DNA of 64,000 nt from JACPHB01 sp964495505 (GTDB lineage: Bacteria > Patescibacteriota > Minisyncoccia > UBA10092): the NCBI GenBank assembly GCA_964495505.1, contig CAZBVM010000001.1, positions 1 through 64,000 of the forward strand, in the 5' to 3' direction. The notes below the pieces were generated by a model that saw only the letters and a program-made list of their open reading frames with translations, made no database searches and had not been told where the DNA came from. Within the stretch, counting starts at the first letter, position 1; every line of letters starts with the position of its first letter. A program made the translations under genes and the position numbers. Positions 23,419-31,700 of this stretch are shown here, in pieces.

Positions 23419-25188
23419 ATGACTTCTAAAGAAATAAGGGAAAAATTTTTAGAATTTTTTGAAAAGAGGGGACATAAAGTCGTTCCGGCTTCTTCGCTTG
23501 TGCCGGAGGGCGATCCGTCGGTGCTTTTAACGACCGCCGGAATGCAACAATTCAAGCCGTATTTTACCGGTGACAAAGATCCAATGACAGATTTTGGTTC
23601 GCGGAGGACAGTTTCAATACAAAAATCTTTTCGCACCTCCGATATTGATGAGGTGGGAGACGAGTCGCATCTTACGTTCTTTCAAATGTTAGGCCAGTTT
23701 TCCTTCGGCGATTATTTTAAAAAAGAAACTATTGAGTGGACTTTTGAATTGCTAACTAAAATTTTTAGAATTGCCGAAGAACGAATATCGGTTTCGGTTT
23801 TTGAAGGGGATAAAAAAATTCCTAAAGACCAAGAATCGTATGACGCTTGGTTGCGATTTTTGCCATCAGATAGAATAAAACTTGGGACAAGAGAAGAAGG
23901 TAATGTTTGGGGTCCGGCCGGGCCGGAAGGCCCATGTGGTGCCTCAAATGAGGTTTACGTTGATAATCTTGAAGTGGCGACGCTCGTGTTTATGGAATAT
24001 TATTGCAAAAGCGATGGAAAAATTTCTCCATTGCCCAAAAAGGGAGTTGATGTCGGTTGGGGATTTGAGCGGCTTACTAAAGTAGTCCAAAACACGCCAA
24101 CAATTTTTGAAACCGATTTATTTGAACCCCTCATTCAGGCAATCCCTCATAAAGATATAGAAAATGAAGCGCGTTCAGTTAGAATCATTGCCGATCATAT
24201 AAGAGCCGCTAATTTTCTTATTGCCGATGGAGTTTTACCGTCTAATATGGCCCAAGGTTATATTTTGCGCCGACTTTTGCGTCGCGCCATTCGCCATGGC
24301 CTTATTTTAAATCTTGATAAAAACTTTTTAATTCCTTTATCGCAAAAAGTTATAGAAATATATAAAGAATTTTATCCTGAATTATCTATTAAAAATAATG
24401 ATATTCTAACAGTTATAGAAAAAGAAGAAGAAAAATTTAGGAAAACTCTCAAAAACGGATTAAGAGAGCTCGAAAAAATACTGAAAACAAGAACTGATAA
24501 AATAATTTCAGGGAACGACGCTTTTTATCTTTACGAGAGCTATGGCTTTCCAATGGAGCTGACGCGGGAATTGGCAACAGAAAGAGGATTTTCCATTGAC
24601 GAATCTGGTTGGGAAACCGCGCTTAAAAAACACCAGGAAATTTCCCGTGCCGGAGCAGGAAAGAAGTTTGGCGGCCATGGACTTATACAAAATACAAAAT
24701 ACAAAATACAAAATACAAACCAAAAAGATGTTGAAAAAATTACGCGACTCCATACCGCAACCCATCTTTTGCATCAGGCGCTTCATGATGTTTTGGGGAA
24801 AGAGGCGGATGTCAAACAAATGGGATCAGACATTACGCCGGAGCGCACCCGTTTTGATTTTACTTTTCAGAGAAAATTGACGGTGGAAGAAATTAAAAAA
24901 ATTGAAAATATCGTCAATGAAAAAATAAAAATGAATTTGCCAGTTTACGCGCAAAAAATGCCTAAAGAAAGAGCTCTAAAATTAGAGGCCAGGGCATTTT
25001 TTAAAGAAAAATATCCTGATGAGGTCAATGTTTATTCCGTTGGCGATTCAGATTTAAGCAAGGCCTACTCAAAAGAATTTTGCGATGGGCCGCATGTTAA
25101 GGGTACCGGCGAAATCGGCCGTTTTAAAATTATAAAAGAAGAATCTTCCAGCGACGGGGTAAGAAGAATTAGGGCTGTTGTGGAATGA
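23419..25188 (+). CDS. alaS: Alanyl-tRNA synthetase, short form
   Basis: A 589-residue class II synthetase that charges tRNA-Ala. The catalytic core begins TSKEIREKFLEFFEKRGHKVVPASSLVPEGDPSVLLTTAGMQQFKPYFTG and includes TFFQMLGQFSFGDYFKKE and GWGFERL. The editing site is represented by HTATHLLHQAL and, near the end, CDGPHV. It lacks the beta-barrel piece with the usual FYaESGGQ motif and the C-terminal C-Ala domain, both absent from known short AlaRS forms. In place of the barrel there is KKFGGHG followed by an inserted run of 7-bp repeats (24686-24720) coding IQNTKYKIQNT. TAAAAT (23406-23411) lies 7 nt before the ATG. Confidence 0.93.
   Translation: MTSKEIREKFLEFFEKRGHKVVPASSLVPEGDPSVLLTTAGMQQFKPYFTGDKDPMTDFGSRRTVSIQKSFRTSDIDEVGDESHLTFFQMLGQFSFGDYFKKETIEWTFELLTKIFRIAEERISVSVFEGDKKIPKDQESYDAWLRFLPSDRIKLGTREEGNVWGPAGPEGPCGASNEVYVDNLEVATLVFMEYYCKSDGKISPLPKKGVDVGWGFERLTKVVQNTPTIFETDLFEPLIQAIPHKDIENEARSVRIIADHIRAANFLIADGVLPSNMAQGYILRRLLRRAIRHGLILNLDKNFLIPLSQKVIEIYKEFYPELSIKNNDILTVIEKEEEKFRKTLKNGLRELEKILKTRTDKIISGNDAFYLYESYGFPMELTRELATERGFSIDESGWETALKKHQEISRAGAGKKFGGHGLIQNTKYKIQNTNQKDVEKITRLHTATHLLHQALHDVLGKEADVKQMGSDITPERTRFDFTFQRKLTVEEIKKIENIVNEKIKMNLPVYAQKMPKERALKLEARAFFKEKYPDEVNVYSVGDSDLSKAYSKEFCDGPHVKGTGEIGRFKIIKEESSSDGVRRIRAVVE
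24686..24720 (+). repeat. Heptanucleotide tandem repeat inside alaS
   Basis: About four to five copies of AATACAA, translated as a QNTKYKI-type repeat. Nearly the same array is inside the gene at 8529 (8742-8773). Confidence 0.85.
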
Positions 25189-25216
25189 TAATTGAAAATG
25201 TGTTAAAATATCATCA

Positions 25217-26872
25217 ATGTCTCAAGGTTTTGAAATAATTAGAGCGAGAATTAAAGATGGCGCTGTCATTTTGATCAATCGTCTGATGCGGTCAAAACAA
25301 CAGGAAGTTGTTTTGGTTTTACCGAAAAATTCCATTATTGCTGCCGATTTAAATTCTCTCAAAATTTTAAAAGAAGAGGCCGAAAGTATTGGAAAGATAT
25401 TGTCGCTCAGCACTGAAAATAACGAAATAAAGTCATTTGCCAAAAAAATAAAAATGTTGATTTATGACCCTTCTGATAAAGATGAAAAACAAGCAAAATC
25501 TAATAAAAAAATAAAAATCATGATGGACATTTTGCCGCCATCTTTTAATCGGGCGCCGGAAGAGGATAACATTTCAGAAAAAGAAGAGCACGCCGTTTTA
25601 GAAGAGCCGATTATCTATGAAGCAGCGAGTCGTGATTCAGATTTAGAAAAAAATCTTGAAAATTTCTATAACAGCAAACCGCGTCTGTCGGCCATGCCTA
25701 CCGTCAGGCAGGCAGGCAGGTGGCACAGTTTTTATTTAAATCACACCTTGCCTACCGGCAGGCAGGCAATATCCCTTTTTTTCATCAGCGGACTTTTGCT
25801 ATTTGGAGCAACAATGTATCTGATTTTACCAAAAGCCGACCTAAGGATTTCTTTAAAGGAAATCTCGCTTAAAGCCCAGATTCCCATTGCCGTAAGCAAA
25901 AATATAAGTTCTTCTAATTTAGCAAGCGGCATTATACCTGGCCAATATTTTTCATTAAATAAAACTGGTTCAAAAATAATAGAAGGCCATCCTAAAATCG
26001 GCGGCGTTATAGAAATTTACAACGCTTACAGTGCTGTCTCTCAAAAATTAATCGCAGAAACGCGATTTGAAACAAAAGACGGAAAAATTTTCCGAATTAA
26101 AAATCCAGTTATTGTTCCAGGTGCAAAAATGTTAGACAGTAAATTAGTACCCAGCTCTATTAAAGCGGAAGTTATTGGCGAAAGTACCTCCGATGAATAT
26201 TTAATCGGCCCGTCGTATTTTACTATCCCCGGTTTTAAAGAAACGCCTAAGTATGCCGGTTTTTACGCTAAAAGTATTGAACCAATGGCAATTTTAGGAA
26301 ATACTTTTATAAGCGAAGAAGAGTTAGAAAAAAATAAAAATGAGCTTAAAGACAAATTAGCGCAGGAATTAAAATCAGATATTCTGGGTACGCTGAAAGA
26401 TTCAGATTTAAAATTACTTGATGGCGCTTCTGTAATTAAAATTGATTATTTTAAAATTAACGTCAACAAGGTTAACGTTAATGAAAAATCTCTTGACATG
26501 AAAATTACCTGGCAAGCCCTGTTTTTTAAAGAAAGGGACTTAAAAACAGTAATTAATTATTTTATATCAAACCACTATTCGGACTTAAAAAATTTTATTT
26601 TTGAAGATAAAATCGAGTATCCAAAAGCCAGCCGTGTTGATTTTAAAAAAGGAGAATTATTTTTTACATTTAATATTGATAAAAACAATGCTTTACCATT
26701 TGATCTTGACAGTTTAAAAAAGGAATTAGCCGGACGCAATGAAAACGGAATGAGAACAATTATTTCTGATAAAACTTATATCAACAGCGCTTCTATTTCT
26801 CTTTGGCCGTTTTGGGTGAGTCGCGCACCAAACAACCTAAAAAAGATTAATATTACTATTGACAACAAATAA
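25217..26872 (+). CDS. Large single-pass membrane protein, baseplate-J-like in pattern
   Basis: A 551-residue protein. The N-terminal 85 residues (VVLVLPKNSIIAADLNSLKILKEEAESIGKILSLST) look like a small alpha/beta domain. A low-complexity acidic linker follows, then one membrane helix at about 186-205 (SLFFISGLLLFGATMYLIL) and a long extracytoplasmic region. The pieces GQYFSLNKTGSKIIEGHPKIGGVIEIYNAYS and FRIKNPVIVPGAKM recall proteins labelled baseplate J-like in Parcubacteria; this is from memory of the family, not a search. Just before the helix two inserts derived from CAGGCAGGCAGG-type repeats code PTVRQAGR and LPTGRQA. TAAAAT lies 7 nt before the ATG. It is probably a surface or envelope protein. 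Confidence 0.65.
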   Translation: MSQGFEIIRARIKDGAVILINRLMRSKQQEVVLVLPKNSIIAADLNSLKILKEEAESIGKILSLSTENNEIKSFAKKIKMLIYDPSDKDEKQAKSNKKIKIMMDILPPSFNRAPEEDNISEKEEHAVLEEPIIYEAASRDSDLEKNLENFYNSKPRLSAMPTVRQAGRWHSFYLNHTLPTGRQAISLFFISGLLLFGATMYLILPKADLRISLKEISLKAQIPIAVSKNISSSNLASGIIPGQYFSLNKTGSKIIEGHPKIGGVIEIYNAYSAVSQKLIAETRFETKDGKIFRIKNPVIVPGAKMLDSKLVPSSIKAEVIGESTSDEYLIGPSYFTIPGFKETPKYAGFYAKSIEPMAILGNTFISEEELEKNKNELKDKLAQELKSDILGTLKDSDLKLLDGASVIKIDYFKINVNKVNVNEKSLDMKITWQALFFKERDLKTVINYFISNHYSDLKNFIFEDKIEYPKASRVDFKKGELFFTFNIDKNNALPFDLDSLKKELAGRNENGMRTIISDKTYINSASISLWPFWVSRAPNNLKKINITIDNK

Positions 26873-26877
26873 TTATT

Positions 26878-27090
26878 GTGATAGATAATAAAAGATTAGT
26901 ACTTACGGGTTCTATTACGGAGGCCTTACCAAATACAACATTTAGGGTTAAATTAGAAGACAGCTCGGAAATTTTAGCCCATTTATCGGGTAAAATGCGG
27001 CTGAATTTTATTCGTGTTTTGGTTGGTGACCAGGTGGAGGTTGAACTATCGTCTGATAAAAGACGGGGTCGGATAATAAGACGATTATGA
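26878..27090 (+). CDS. infA: Translation initiation factor IF-1
   Basis: A 70-residue OB-fold protein that binds the ribosomal A site during initiation. The sequence LTGSITEALPNTTFRVKLED, then ILAHLSGKMRLNFIRVLVGDQVEVELS, and RRGRIIRR is diagnostic. The start is GTG. Its TGA overlaps the rpmJ ATG (ATGA), so the two are translationally coupled. It opens the ribosomal protein cluster. Confidence 0.95.
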   Translation: MIDNKRLVLTGSITEALPNTTFRVKLEDSSEILAHLSGKMRLNFIRVLVGDQVEVELSSDKRRGRIIRRL

Positions 27091-27200
27091 AAGTGAGAGC
27101 AAGTGTTAAAAAAATTTGCGCTAAATGCAAAATCATTCGCCGTGAGAGGCGTCTTTATGTTGTTTGCTTAAATCCAAAACATAAACAGAGACAAGGTTGA
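27087..27200 (+). CDS. rpmJ: 50S ribosomal protein L36
   Basis: A 37-residue zinc-type L36: KVRASVKKICAKCKIIRRE and a later VVCLNPKHKQRQG give the Cys-x2-Cys...Cys...His set (C11, C14, C27, H32). It starts within the infA stop. Its own TGA stop lies inside the arm of a strong hairpin (27196-27254), an unusual placement within a ribosomal operon. Confidence 0.95.
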   Translation: MKVRASVKKICAKCKIIRRERRLYVVCLNPKHKQRQG

Positions 27201-27254
27201 AGCGAGCCCCGCACAACAACAAGTTGTATGCGGGGCGAGCAAGCGAGCTTCAAC
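27196..27254. repeat. Nested hairpin between rpmJ and rpsM
   Basis: The outer arms GTTGAAGC (27196-27203) and GCTTCAAC (27247-27254) enclose CCCCGCA...TGCGGGG and CAAC...GTTG. The left arm contains the rpmJ stop codon. A second inverted repeat GAAAATTTTT / AAAAATTTTC follows at about 27264-27299. Together they separate rpmJ from rpsM, which then has its own -10-like TATAAT about 10 nt before its ATG. Confidence 0.75.
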
Positions 27255-27342
27255 GGGTTGCCTGAAAATTTTTAGTAGCGAAGCGGGAAAAAAATTTTCT
27301 GTCAACACAGTAAACATATGATAAATTATAATTTGTAAATAT

Positions 27343-27732
27343 ATGCCAAGAATTGCTGGAGTTAATATTCCGGAAAATAAAAAAATCATTGCTTCACTTG
27401 CGTATATTTATGGCATCGGTCGTCCTTTAGCGTCTAAAATTATAAAACATGTTAAAATTGATTCCGTTAAAAAAGCCAAAGAATTAACCAACGAAGAGTT
27501 AACACGTTTAAAAGATTTTGTAGAAAAAAATTATAAAATTGAAGGAGATTTAAAAAGAATAATTCAAGGTAATATTAAAAGATTGAAAGAAATTGGTGCC
27601 TACAAAGGTTATCGCCACAGCAGGGGATTGCCAGTAAGGGGACAGAGAACCCGGACAAATTCTAGAACCAGAAGGGGCAACGTAAGAAAAACTGCCGGCT
27701 CGGGTCGTAAAAAAGCAGCGGAAAAAACCTAA
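27343..27732 (+). CDS. rpsM: 30S ribosomal protein S13
   Basis: A 129-residue S13 from the head of the small subunit, contacting L5 and the P-site tRNA. Diagnostic pieces are ARIAGVNIPENKKI-type start (PRIAGVNIP), YIYGIGRPLASKI, and the basic tail YRHSRGLPVRGQRTRTNSRTRRG. Its stop overlaps the rpsK start (TAATG). Confidence 0.97.
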   Translation: MPRIAGVNIPENKKIIASLAYIYGIGRPLASKIIKHVKIDSVKKAKELTNEELTRLKDFVEKNYKIEGDLKRIIQGNIKRLKEIGAYKGYRHSRGLPVRGQRTRTNSRTRRGNVRKTAGSGRKKAAEKT

Positions 27733-28184
27733 TGGGAAAAAAGAAAATAAAAAAACAAACAGAAGCTGAACTTTTGAAAGAAAGCGAAAAATTGGGGGTT
27801 GAACAGACGGGTGTTATCAGCGGGAAAGCTGGTCGGCAAATTGTTAAGGGAAAAATTTATATACAAGCCAGCTATAATAACACGACGATTGCGGTTACTG
27901 ATGAGGGAGGTGGAGTTTTGGCATGGTCTTCGGCCGGAGCCCTTGGTTTTAACGGCCCTAAAAAAGCCACACCTTATGCCGCGGCCAAAGTGGCAGAAGC
28001 GATTTTAGAAAAAATTAAAAAAACAGGATTTTTAGAAGTTGAAATTTTTGTAAAAGGCATTGGTTCTGGACGAGAATCGGCTATAAGAGCCCTTGCCAGC
28101 CACGGATTAAATATTGTGTCCATTAAAGATATAACCCCGATTCCTCATAATGGTCCTAGGCCCAAAAAAGTGAGAAGAGTATGA
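27732..28184 (+). CDS. rpsK: 30S ribosomal protein S11
   Basis: A 150-residue platform protein near the 3' end of 16S rRNA. It has a family-atypical 30-residue lysine/glutamate-rich N-terminus (GKKKIKKQTEAELLKESEK). The core is recognisable: IYIQASYNNTTIAVTDEGG, WSSAGALGFNGPKKATPYAA, VKGIGSGRESAIRAL and IKDITPIPHNGPRPKKVRRV. It overlaps both neighbours. Confidence 0.97.
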   Translation: MGKKKIKKQTEAELLKESEKLGVEQTGVISGKAGRQIVKGKIYIQASYNNTTIAVTDEGGGVLAWSSAGALGFNGPKKATPYAAAKVAEAILEKIKKTGFLEVEIFVKGIGSGRESAIRALASHGLNIVSIKDITPIPHNGPRPKKVRRV

Positions 28185-28807
28185 GATACACCGGACCAAA
28201 AGAAAAATTATCAAGAAAAGTCGGAGAAAATCTAGGCCTTAAAGCCGAGAGATCTTTTTCGCCTAAGTCATCTTTTCTGAAAAAACCTTATCGGCCGGGC
28301 CAACATGGGAAAGCTCGTCGGCGCGCCTTATCCGAATTCGGGACGCAACTTTTGGAAAAACAAAAGATAAAATTTACCTACGGTATAAGCGAGAAACAAC
28401 TTAAAAAGTGTTTTAATGAAGCCAAGCAGCTTAAGGGCATAACAGGCAATTTAATACTAAGCGCTTTAGAACGACGTTTTGATAATGTAATTTACAGAAG
28501 CGGCTTTGTCGGATCAAGAAATATATCGCGGCAGCTGGTAGGTCACGGCCATTTTTTGATTAATAATAGAAAAGTTACCATTCCGTCATACCAAGTTAAA
28601 ATTGGCGATACCATAAGCATAAAACCACGAAGTAAGCCCAAACAAATATTTTTTGATTTAATAAATAAATTAAAAAAACACGAGATGCCCTCTTGGATGG
28701 AAGTTGATAAAAAAAATTTAGAAATAAAAATAAATAACGAACCTGGCAATAATGATTTGCCGAAAAATTTCAACATAAACGCAATCACTGCTTTTTATTC
28801 AAAATAA
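28181..28807 (+). CDS. rpsD: 30S ribosomal protein S4
   Basis: A 208-residue primary 16S-binding protein. The N-terminal region lacks the zinc-binding cysteines of C+ S4 forms. The S4 RNA-binding domain is visible at about 95-150: LERRFDNVIYRSGFVGSRNISRQLVGHGHFLINNRKVTIPSYQVKIGD. The start overlaps the rpsK stop (ATGA). Confidence 0.97.
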   Translation: MRYTGPKEKLSRKVGENLGLKAERSFSPKSSFLKKPYRPGQHGKARRRALSEFGTQLLEKQKIKFTYGISEKQLKKCFNEAKQLKGITGNLILSALERRFDNVIYRSGFVGSRNISRQLVGHGHFLINNRKVTIPSYQVKIGDTISIKPRSKPKQIFFDLINKLKKHEMPSWMEVDKKNLEIKINNEPGNNDLPKNFNINAITAFYSK

Positions 28808-28824
28808 AAATTAACATTAATTTT

Positions 28825-29787
28825 ATGAATACAAATATTTCTTTGCCAAAAACACCGAGATTGATAGAACAAATTTCTAAAAACAGAGCCATTTTTGAAA
28901 TAGAAGAGCTTTATCCCGGATATGGCTTGACTTTAGGCAACGCTTTGCGCCGCGTAATATTATCGTCTCTTTCCGGAGCGGCTGTAACATCTGTAAAAAT
29001 AAAAGATGTTAATCACGAATTTTCCACTATTCCCGGCGTTTTGGAAGATGTTGTTGAAATAATTCTGAATTTAAAACAGATAAGATTTAAGGTTTATGAT
29101 GAAACGCCGCAGACTATCATCTTAAAAGCTAGGGGCGAAAAAGAAGTTAAAGCCGGCGATATAAAACTACCATCGCAAGTTGAAATCGCGAATCCCGACG
29201 CCTTGATTGCCACGCTTACTTCTAAAAACGCTTCTTTAGAAATAGAAATTCAAGTTGAAAGAGGTCTTGGCTACTCCGAACGGGAAACCCGCAAAAAGGA
29301 TAAACAAGAAATAGGCAGTATTGCAGTTGACGCTATTTTTACGCCCATTAAAATGATTAATTATGACGTTGAAGATATGCGCGTTGGCGATAAAACTAAC
29401 TATAATAGATTAAAGTTTGACATTGAAACCGATGGCACGATAACTCCTACCGAAGCTCTTATAAGCGCTGCTCAAATTTTAATTGAGCAATTTCATGTTA
29501 TTACCGCTCCAGTGGGCAAAGTTGAAAAAGTTGAACGTAAAGAAGAAATTAAGGAAAAGTTAGTTGAGAAGGAAAAAGAAGAAGACGTAACAAAAAATAA
29601 AATAGAAGACCTTAAACTTTCAAATCGCGCCCAAAACATTCTCTTGGATAGTCGCATAAAAACTATTGCAGGACTTCTGCGGCTGAAAGAACGTGATTTA
29701 CTAGAACTTGAAGGTTTAGGCAAACATGCGGTAAAAGAAATAAAAAAGGCATTAGGTAAACTTGGTTTAACCTTAAAACAGGAATAA
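28825..29787 (+). CDS. rpoA: DNA-directed RNA polymerase subunit alpha
   Basis: A 320-residue assembly scaffold of RNA polymerase. The N-terminal domain includes FEIEELYPGYGLTLGNALRRVILSSLSGAAVTSVKI and DIETDGTITPTEALISAAQILIEQF. A charged linker (EKVERKEEIKEKLVEKEKEED) leads to the C-terminal DNA/activator-binding domain with LKLSNRAQNILLDSRIKTIAGLLRLKERDLLELEGLGKHAVKEI. The stop TAA is followed without a gap by a MITE-like element that fills the space to rplQ. Confidence 0.97.
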   Translation: MNTNISLPKTPRLIEQISKNRAIFEIEELYPGYGLTLGNALRRVILSSLSGAAVTSVKIKDVNHEFSTIPGVLEDVVEIILNLKQIRFKVYDETPQTIILKARGEKEVKAGDIKLPSQVEIANPDALIATLTSKNASLEIEIQVERGLGYSERETRKKDKQEIGSIAVDAIFTPIKMINYDVEDMRVGDKTNYNRLKFDIETDGTITPTEALISAAQILIEQFHVITAPVGKVEKVERKEEIKEKLVEKEKEEDVTKNKIEDLKLSNRAQNILLDSRIKTIAGLLRLKERDLLELEGLGKHAVKEIKKALGKLGLTLKQE

Positions 29788-29933
29788 TGACCCAGTAATA
29801 CAACTTGCCGATCGGCTCGCCGCAAAATACATAATCCAACCAAAATATGATTATACTAACTAATAAGTTAATAATTAACAAAGAATCAATATTGCTCGCC
29901 GTAATTTTGCGTGCGGCAAGTTGATATACTGGG
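29788..29933. mobile_element. MITE-like element, copy 1, filling the rpoA-rplQ gap
   Basis: About 146 bp with terminal inverted repeats: the left end TGACCCAGTAATACAACTTG and, read from the right end, CCCAGTATATCAACTTGCCG. It begins at the base after the rpoA stop and ends at the base before the rplQ ATG. A related copy in the opposite orientation is at 63461-63607. It carries no ORF. The right end supplies TGATATACT, an extended -10-like sequence, immediately before the rplQ start. Confidence 0.85.
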
Positions 29934-30284
29934 ATGAAACATTTAAGAAAACATCGAAAATTTGGAAGACCCGCTGATTACAGAAAAACTTTTTTAGGAA
30001 ATCTGATTAACGGTTTGATTTTAAAAGAGCGCATAAGAACAACCGAAGCTAGGGCAAAAGAAATTAGACCTATGATTGAAAAAGCCATTACCAGAGCGAA
30101 AGTTGAAAATTTGGCAAACCGCCGATTATTGCTTAAAAAATTGAATTTAAAGTCGGTAAATAAATTATTTAAAGATTTATCACCGCGTTTTACAGAGCAA
30201 GGCGGTGGTTACTGTAGGATAATAAAATTAGGAGCTAGAAAAAATGATGGCGCAAAAATGGCAATTATAGAAATAATTAAATGA
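29934..30284 (+). CDS. rplQ: 50S ribosomal protein L17
   Basis: A 116-residue protein at the exit tunnel. MKHLRKHRKFGRPADYRKTFLGNLINGLILKERIRTTEARAKEIRPMIEKAI is diagnostic, as is the ending GGGYCRIIKLGARKNDGAKMAIIEI. Its ATG abuts the MITE-like element, so its promoter and translation start are set by that element's right end. Confidence 0.96.
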   Translation: MKHLRKHRKFGRPADYRKTFLGNLINGLILKERIRTTEARAKEIRPMIEKAITRAKVENLANRRLLLKKLNLKSVNKLFKDLSPRFTEQGGGYCRIIKLGARKNDGAKMAIIEIIK

Positions 30285-30296
30285 AATATAGCTTTT

Positions 30297-30656
30297 ATGC
30301 CTGAAAACAAAAAACCAAAAACTTATAACATCGATGCGACGGAAAAATCTTTAGGCCGGTTGGCCAGTGAAATTGCGGTTATTTTAAGAGGAAAAAAAGA
30401 AGTAATTTATCTCCCGCATTTAGACCCTATGATAATAGTTAAGGTAACTAATATAGGCAAAGTACTGCTGACCGGTAAGAAAGCGGTTCAGAAAATCTAT
30501 AAATACCATACTGGTTATCCCGGCGGTTTAAAAAAAGTTGGTTATCTTGAATTAACCAAAAAAAATCGGGGAAAAGCTTTAAAGTTAGCGGTTTTAAGGA
30601 TGCTTCACAAAAATCGACTGCGAGCTAAACTAATAAAGCGATTAATAGTTGAATAA
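30297..30656 (+). CDS. rplM: 50S ribosomal protein L13
   Basis: A 119-residue early-assembly protein of the large subunit. Recognised by YNIDATEKSLGRLASEIAVILRGK, the later KIYKYHTGYPGGLKK, and AVLRMLHKNRLRAKLIKRL. It is slightly shorter than the E. coli protein (142). rpsI follows directly. Confidence 0.95.
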   Translation: MPENKKPKTYNIDATEKSLGRLASEIAVILRGKKEVIYLPHLDPMIIVKVTNIGKVLLTGKKAVQKIYKYHTGYPGGLKKVGYLELTKKNRGKALKLAVLRMLHKNRLRAKLIKRLIVE

Positions 30657-30657
30657 T

Positions 30658-31077
30658 ATGGCGCTAAAAACCAAAATATCACAACTCAATAAATATTACG
30701 AGGCCATAGGCAGAAGAAAAACGGCGGTGGCCAGAGTTAGATTTTGGCCAAACAGTAGTAAACAGGAAATAATTGTAAATAACAAAAATTATCTTGATTA
30801 TTTCCCAGGGAAAGAAATGCAGGATGTATTAATGGAGCCGATTGCTAAAAGCGAGATTAAAAATTACAAAATTTCTGTCAAAGTTTTTGGCGGCGGGCTT
30901 AGGGCCCAGGCCTATGCCCTGCGACACGGATTGAGCCGAGCCATTGTTTTGGCGCATCCGGAATCTAAAAATATTTTAAAAACATTCGGTTTTCTAACCC
31001 GTGATCCACGGATGAAAGAAAGGAAAAAAGCTGGCCTAAAAGGTGCTCGCCGCGCTCCCCAATGGTCGAAGAGGTAA
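30658..31077 (+). CDS. rpsI: 30S ribosomal protein S9
   Basis: A 139-residue protein whose C-terminal lysine/arginine tail reaches the P-site tRNA. I use the ATG at 30658, one base after the rplM stop, and not the in-frame TTG at 30649. Motifs: YYEAIGRRKTAVARVRFWP, KVFGGGLRAQAYALRHGLSRAI and the ending LTRDPRMKERKKAGLKGARRAPQWSKR. Confidence 0.97.
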   Translation: MALKTKISQLNKYYEAIGRRKTAVARVRFWPNSSKQEIIVNNKNYLDYFPGKEMQDVLMEPIAKSEIKNYKISVKVFGGGLRAQAYALRHGLSRAIVLAHPESKNILKTFGFLTRDPRMKERKKAGLKGARRAPQWSKR

Positions 31078-31110
31078 ACAAATTCAACAGACGTATAATA
31101 TTTTAAAAGA

Positions 31111-31140
31111 AATAGCCGCGATTTTCGCGGCTATTGACTT
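31111..31140 (+). terminator. Hairpin terminator after rpsI
   Basis: AATAGCCGCG (31111-31120) pairs perfectly with CGCGGCTATT (31126-31135). The tail is short (gacttt). The -35 box of the next gene begins in the right arm. Confidence 0.65.
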
Positions 31141-31163
31141 TATGACTATATACGTGATATAAT
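31134..31163 (+). promoter_or_regulatory. Promoter of the lipoprotein gene
   Basis: TTGACT (31134-31139), an 18-bp spacer and TATAAT (31158-31163), giving a leader of about 90 nt with the Shine-Dalgarno AGAAGGAG before the ATG at 31263. Confidence 0.7.
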
Positions 31164-31262
31164 GTCATCAATATTAGTTCCTTGGCGTCGAGCGGTATCC
31201 CATAGCGAGGTATCGTTGATCGATGCAAAAAACCTTTAAAGTTAAGCAGAAGGAGACACCCG

Positions 31263-31631
31263 ATGAAGAGAGGAATAATCTTATTGTTAGTTCTAATGCC
31301 TGTCGCATTACTCACGGGCTGTGGCCTCAACCCCAGGCCTGGCAGTGGCGAGAAGATCGGACAAATCGTCAAGCTCAGCAAACAGGGTATGTTTTGCCAG
31401 ACGTGGGAGGGGCAGCTCATCCGTGGCGGAATGATAAGTGGCAGCGGCGCCTTCGGTATCGTACCTTTCGACTTCACCGTCGAGAACGATGAGCTTGCCC
31501 AAAAGGTCCTGAAGTATATGCAAGACCAGACGGAAGTCGTCATCAAGTACCGCATGGAGGGCGTTTACGCTGTATGCCGTAGCGACAGCAGGGGCCACTT
31601 CCTCGTCAGCATCGAACCCGCCAAGAAGTAA
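31263..31631 (+). CDS. Small lipoprotein, cassette-type
   Basis: A 122-residue protein with a type II signal peptide: KR, a hydrophobic core, and the lipobox LLTGC with the lipidated cysteine at 20. The mature part is mostly polar (EKIGQIVKLSKQGMFCQTWEGQLIRGG...) and ends with two short strands. No enzyme motif is present. The gene is clearly more GC-rich than its ribosomal neighbours and has a full promoter, a strong Shine-Dalgarno and a strong terminator. It is likely a surface-exposed accessory protein and an acquired unit. Confidence 0.8.
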   Translation: MKRGIILLLVLMPVALLTGCGLNPRPGSGEKIGQIVKLSKQGMFCQTWEGQLIRGGMISGSGAFGIVPFDFTVENDELAQKVLKYMQDQTEVVIKYRMEGVYAVCRSDSRGHFLVSIEPAKK

Positions 31632-31649
31632 GCCGCAATGACCTAAAAG

Positions 31650-31698
31650 GCGCGTGGGAAATCGCATCAAGCGATTCTCTCCCACGCGCTGTTTTTTT
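31650..31698 (+). terminator. Terminator of the lipoprotein gene
   Basis: GCGCGTGGGA (31650-31659) pairs with TCCCACGCGC (31680-31689), with an inner ATCGC/GCGAT stem, followed by a run of eight T. Confidence 0.9.
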
Positions 31699-31700
31699 TA

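Noticed and set aside
31223..31492. Alternative plus-strand ORF overlapping the lipoprotein gene.
   Set aside because: The frame at 31263 has a Shine-Dalgarno, a signal peptide with lipobox and a terminator, while the other frame has none of these.
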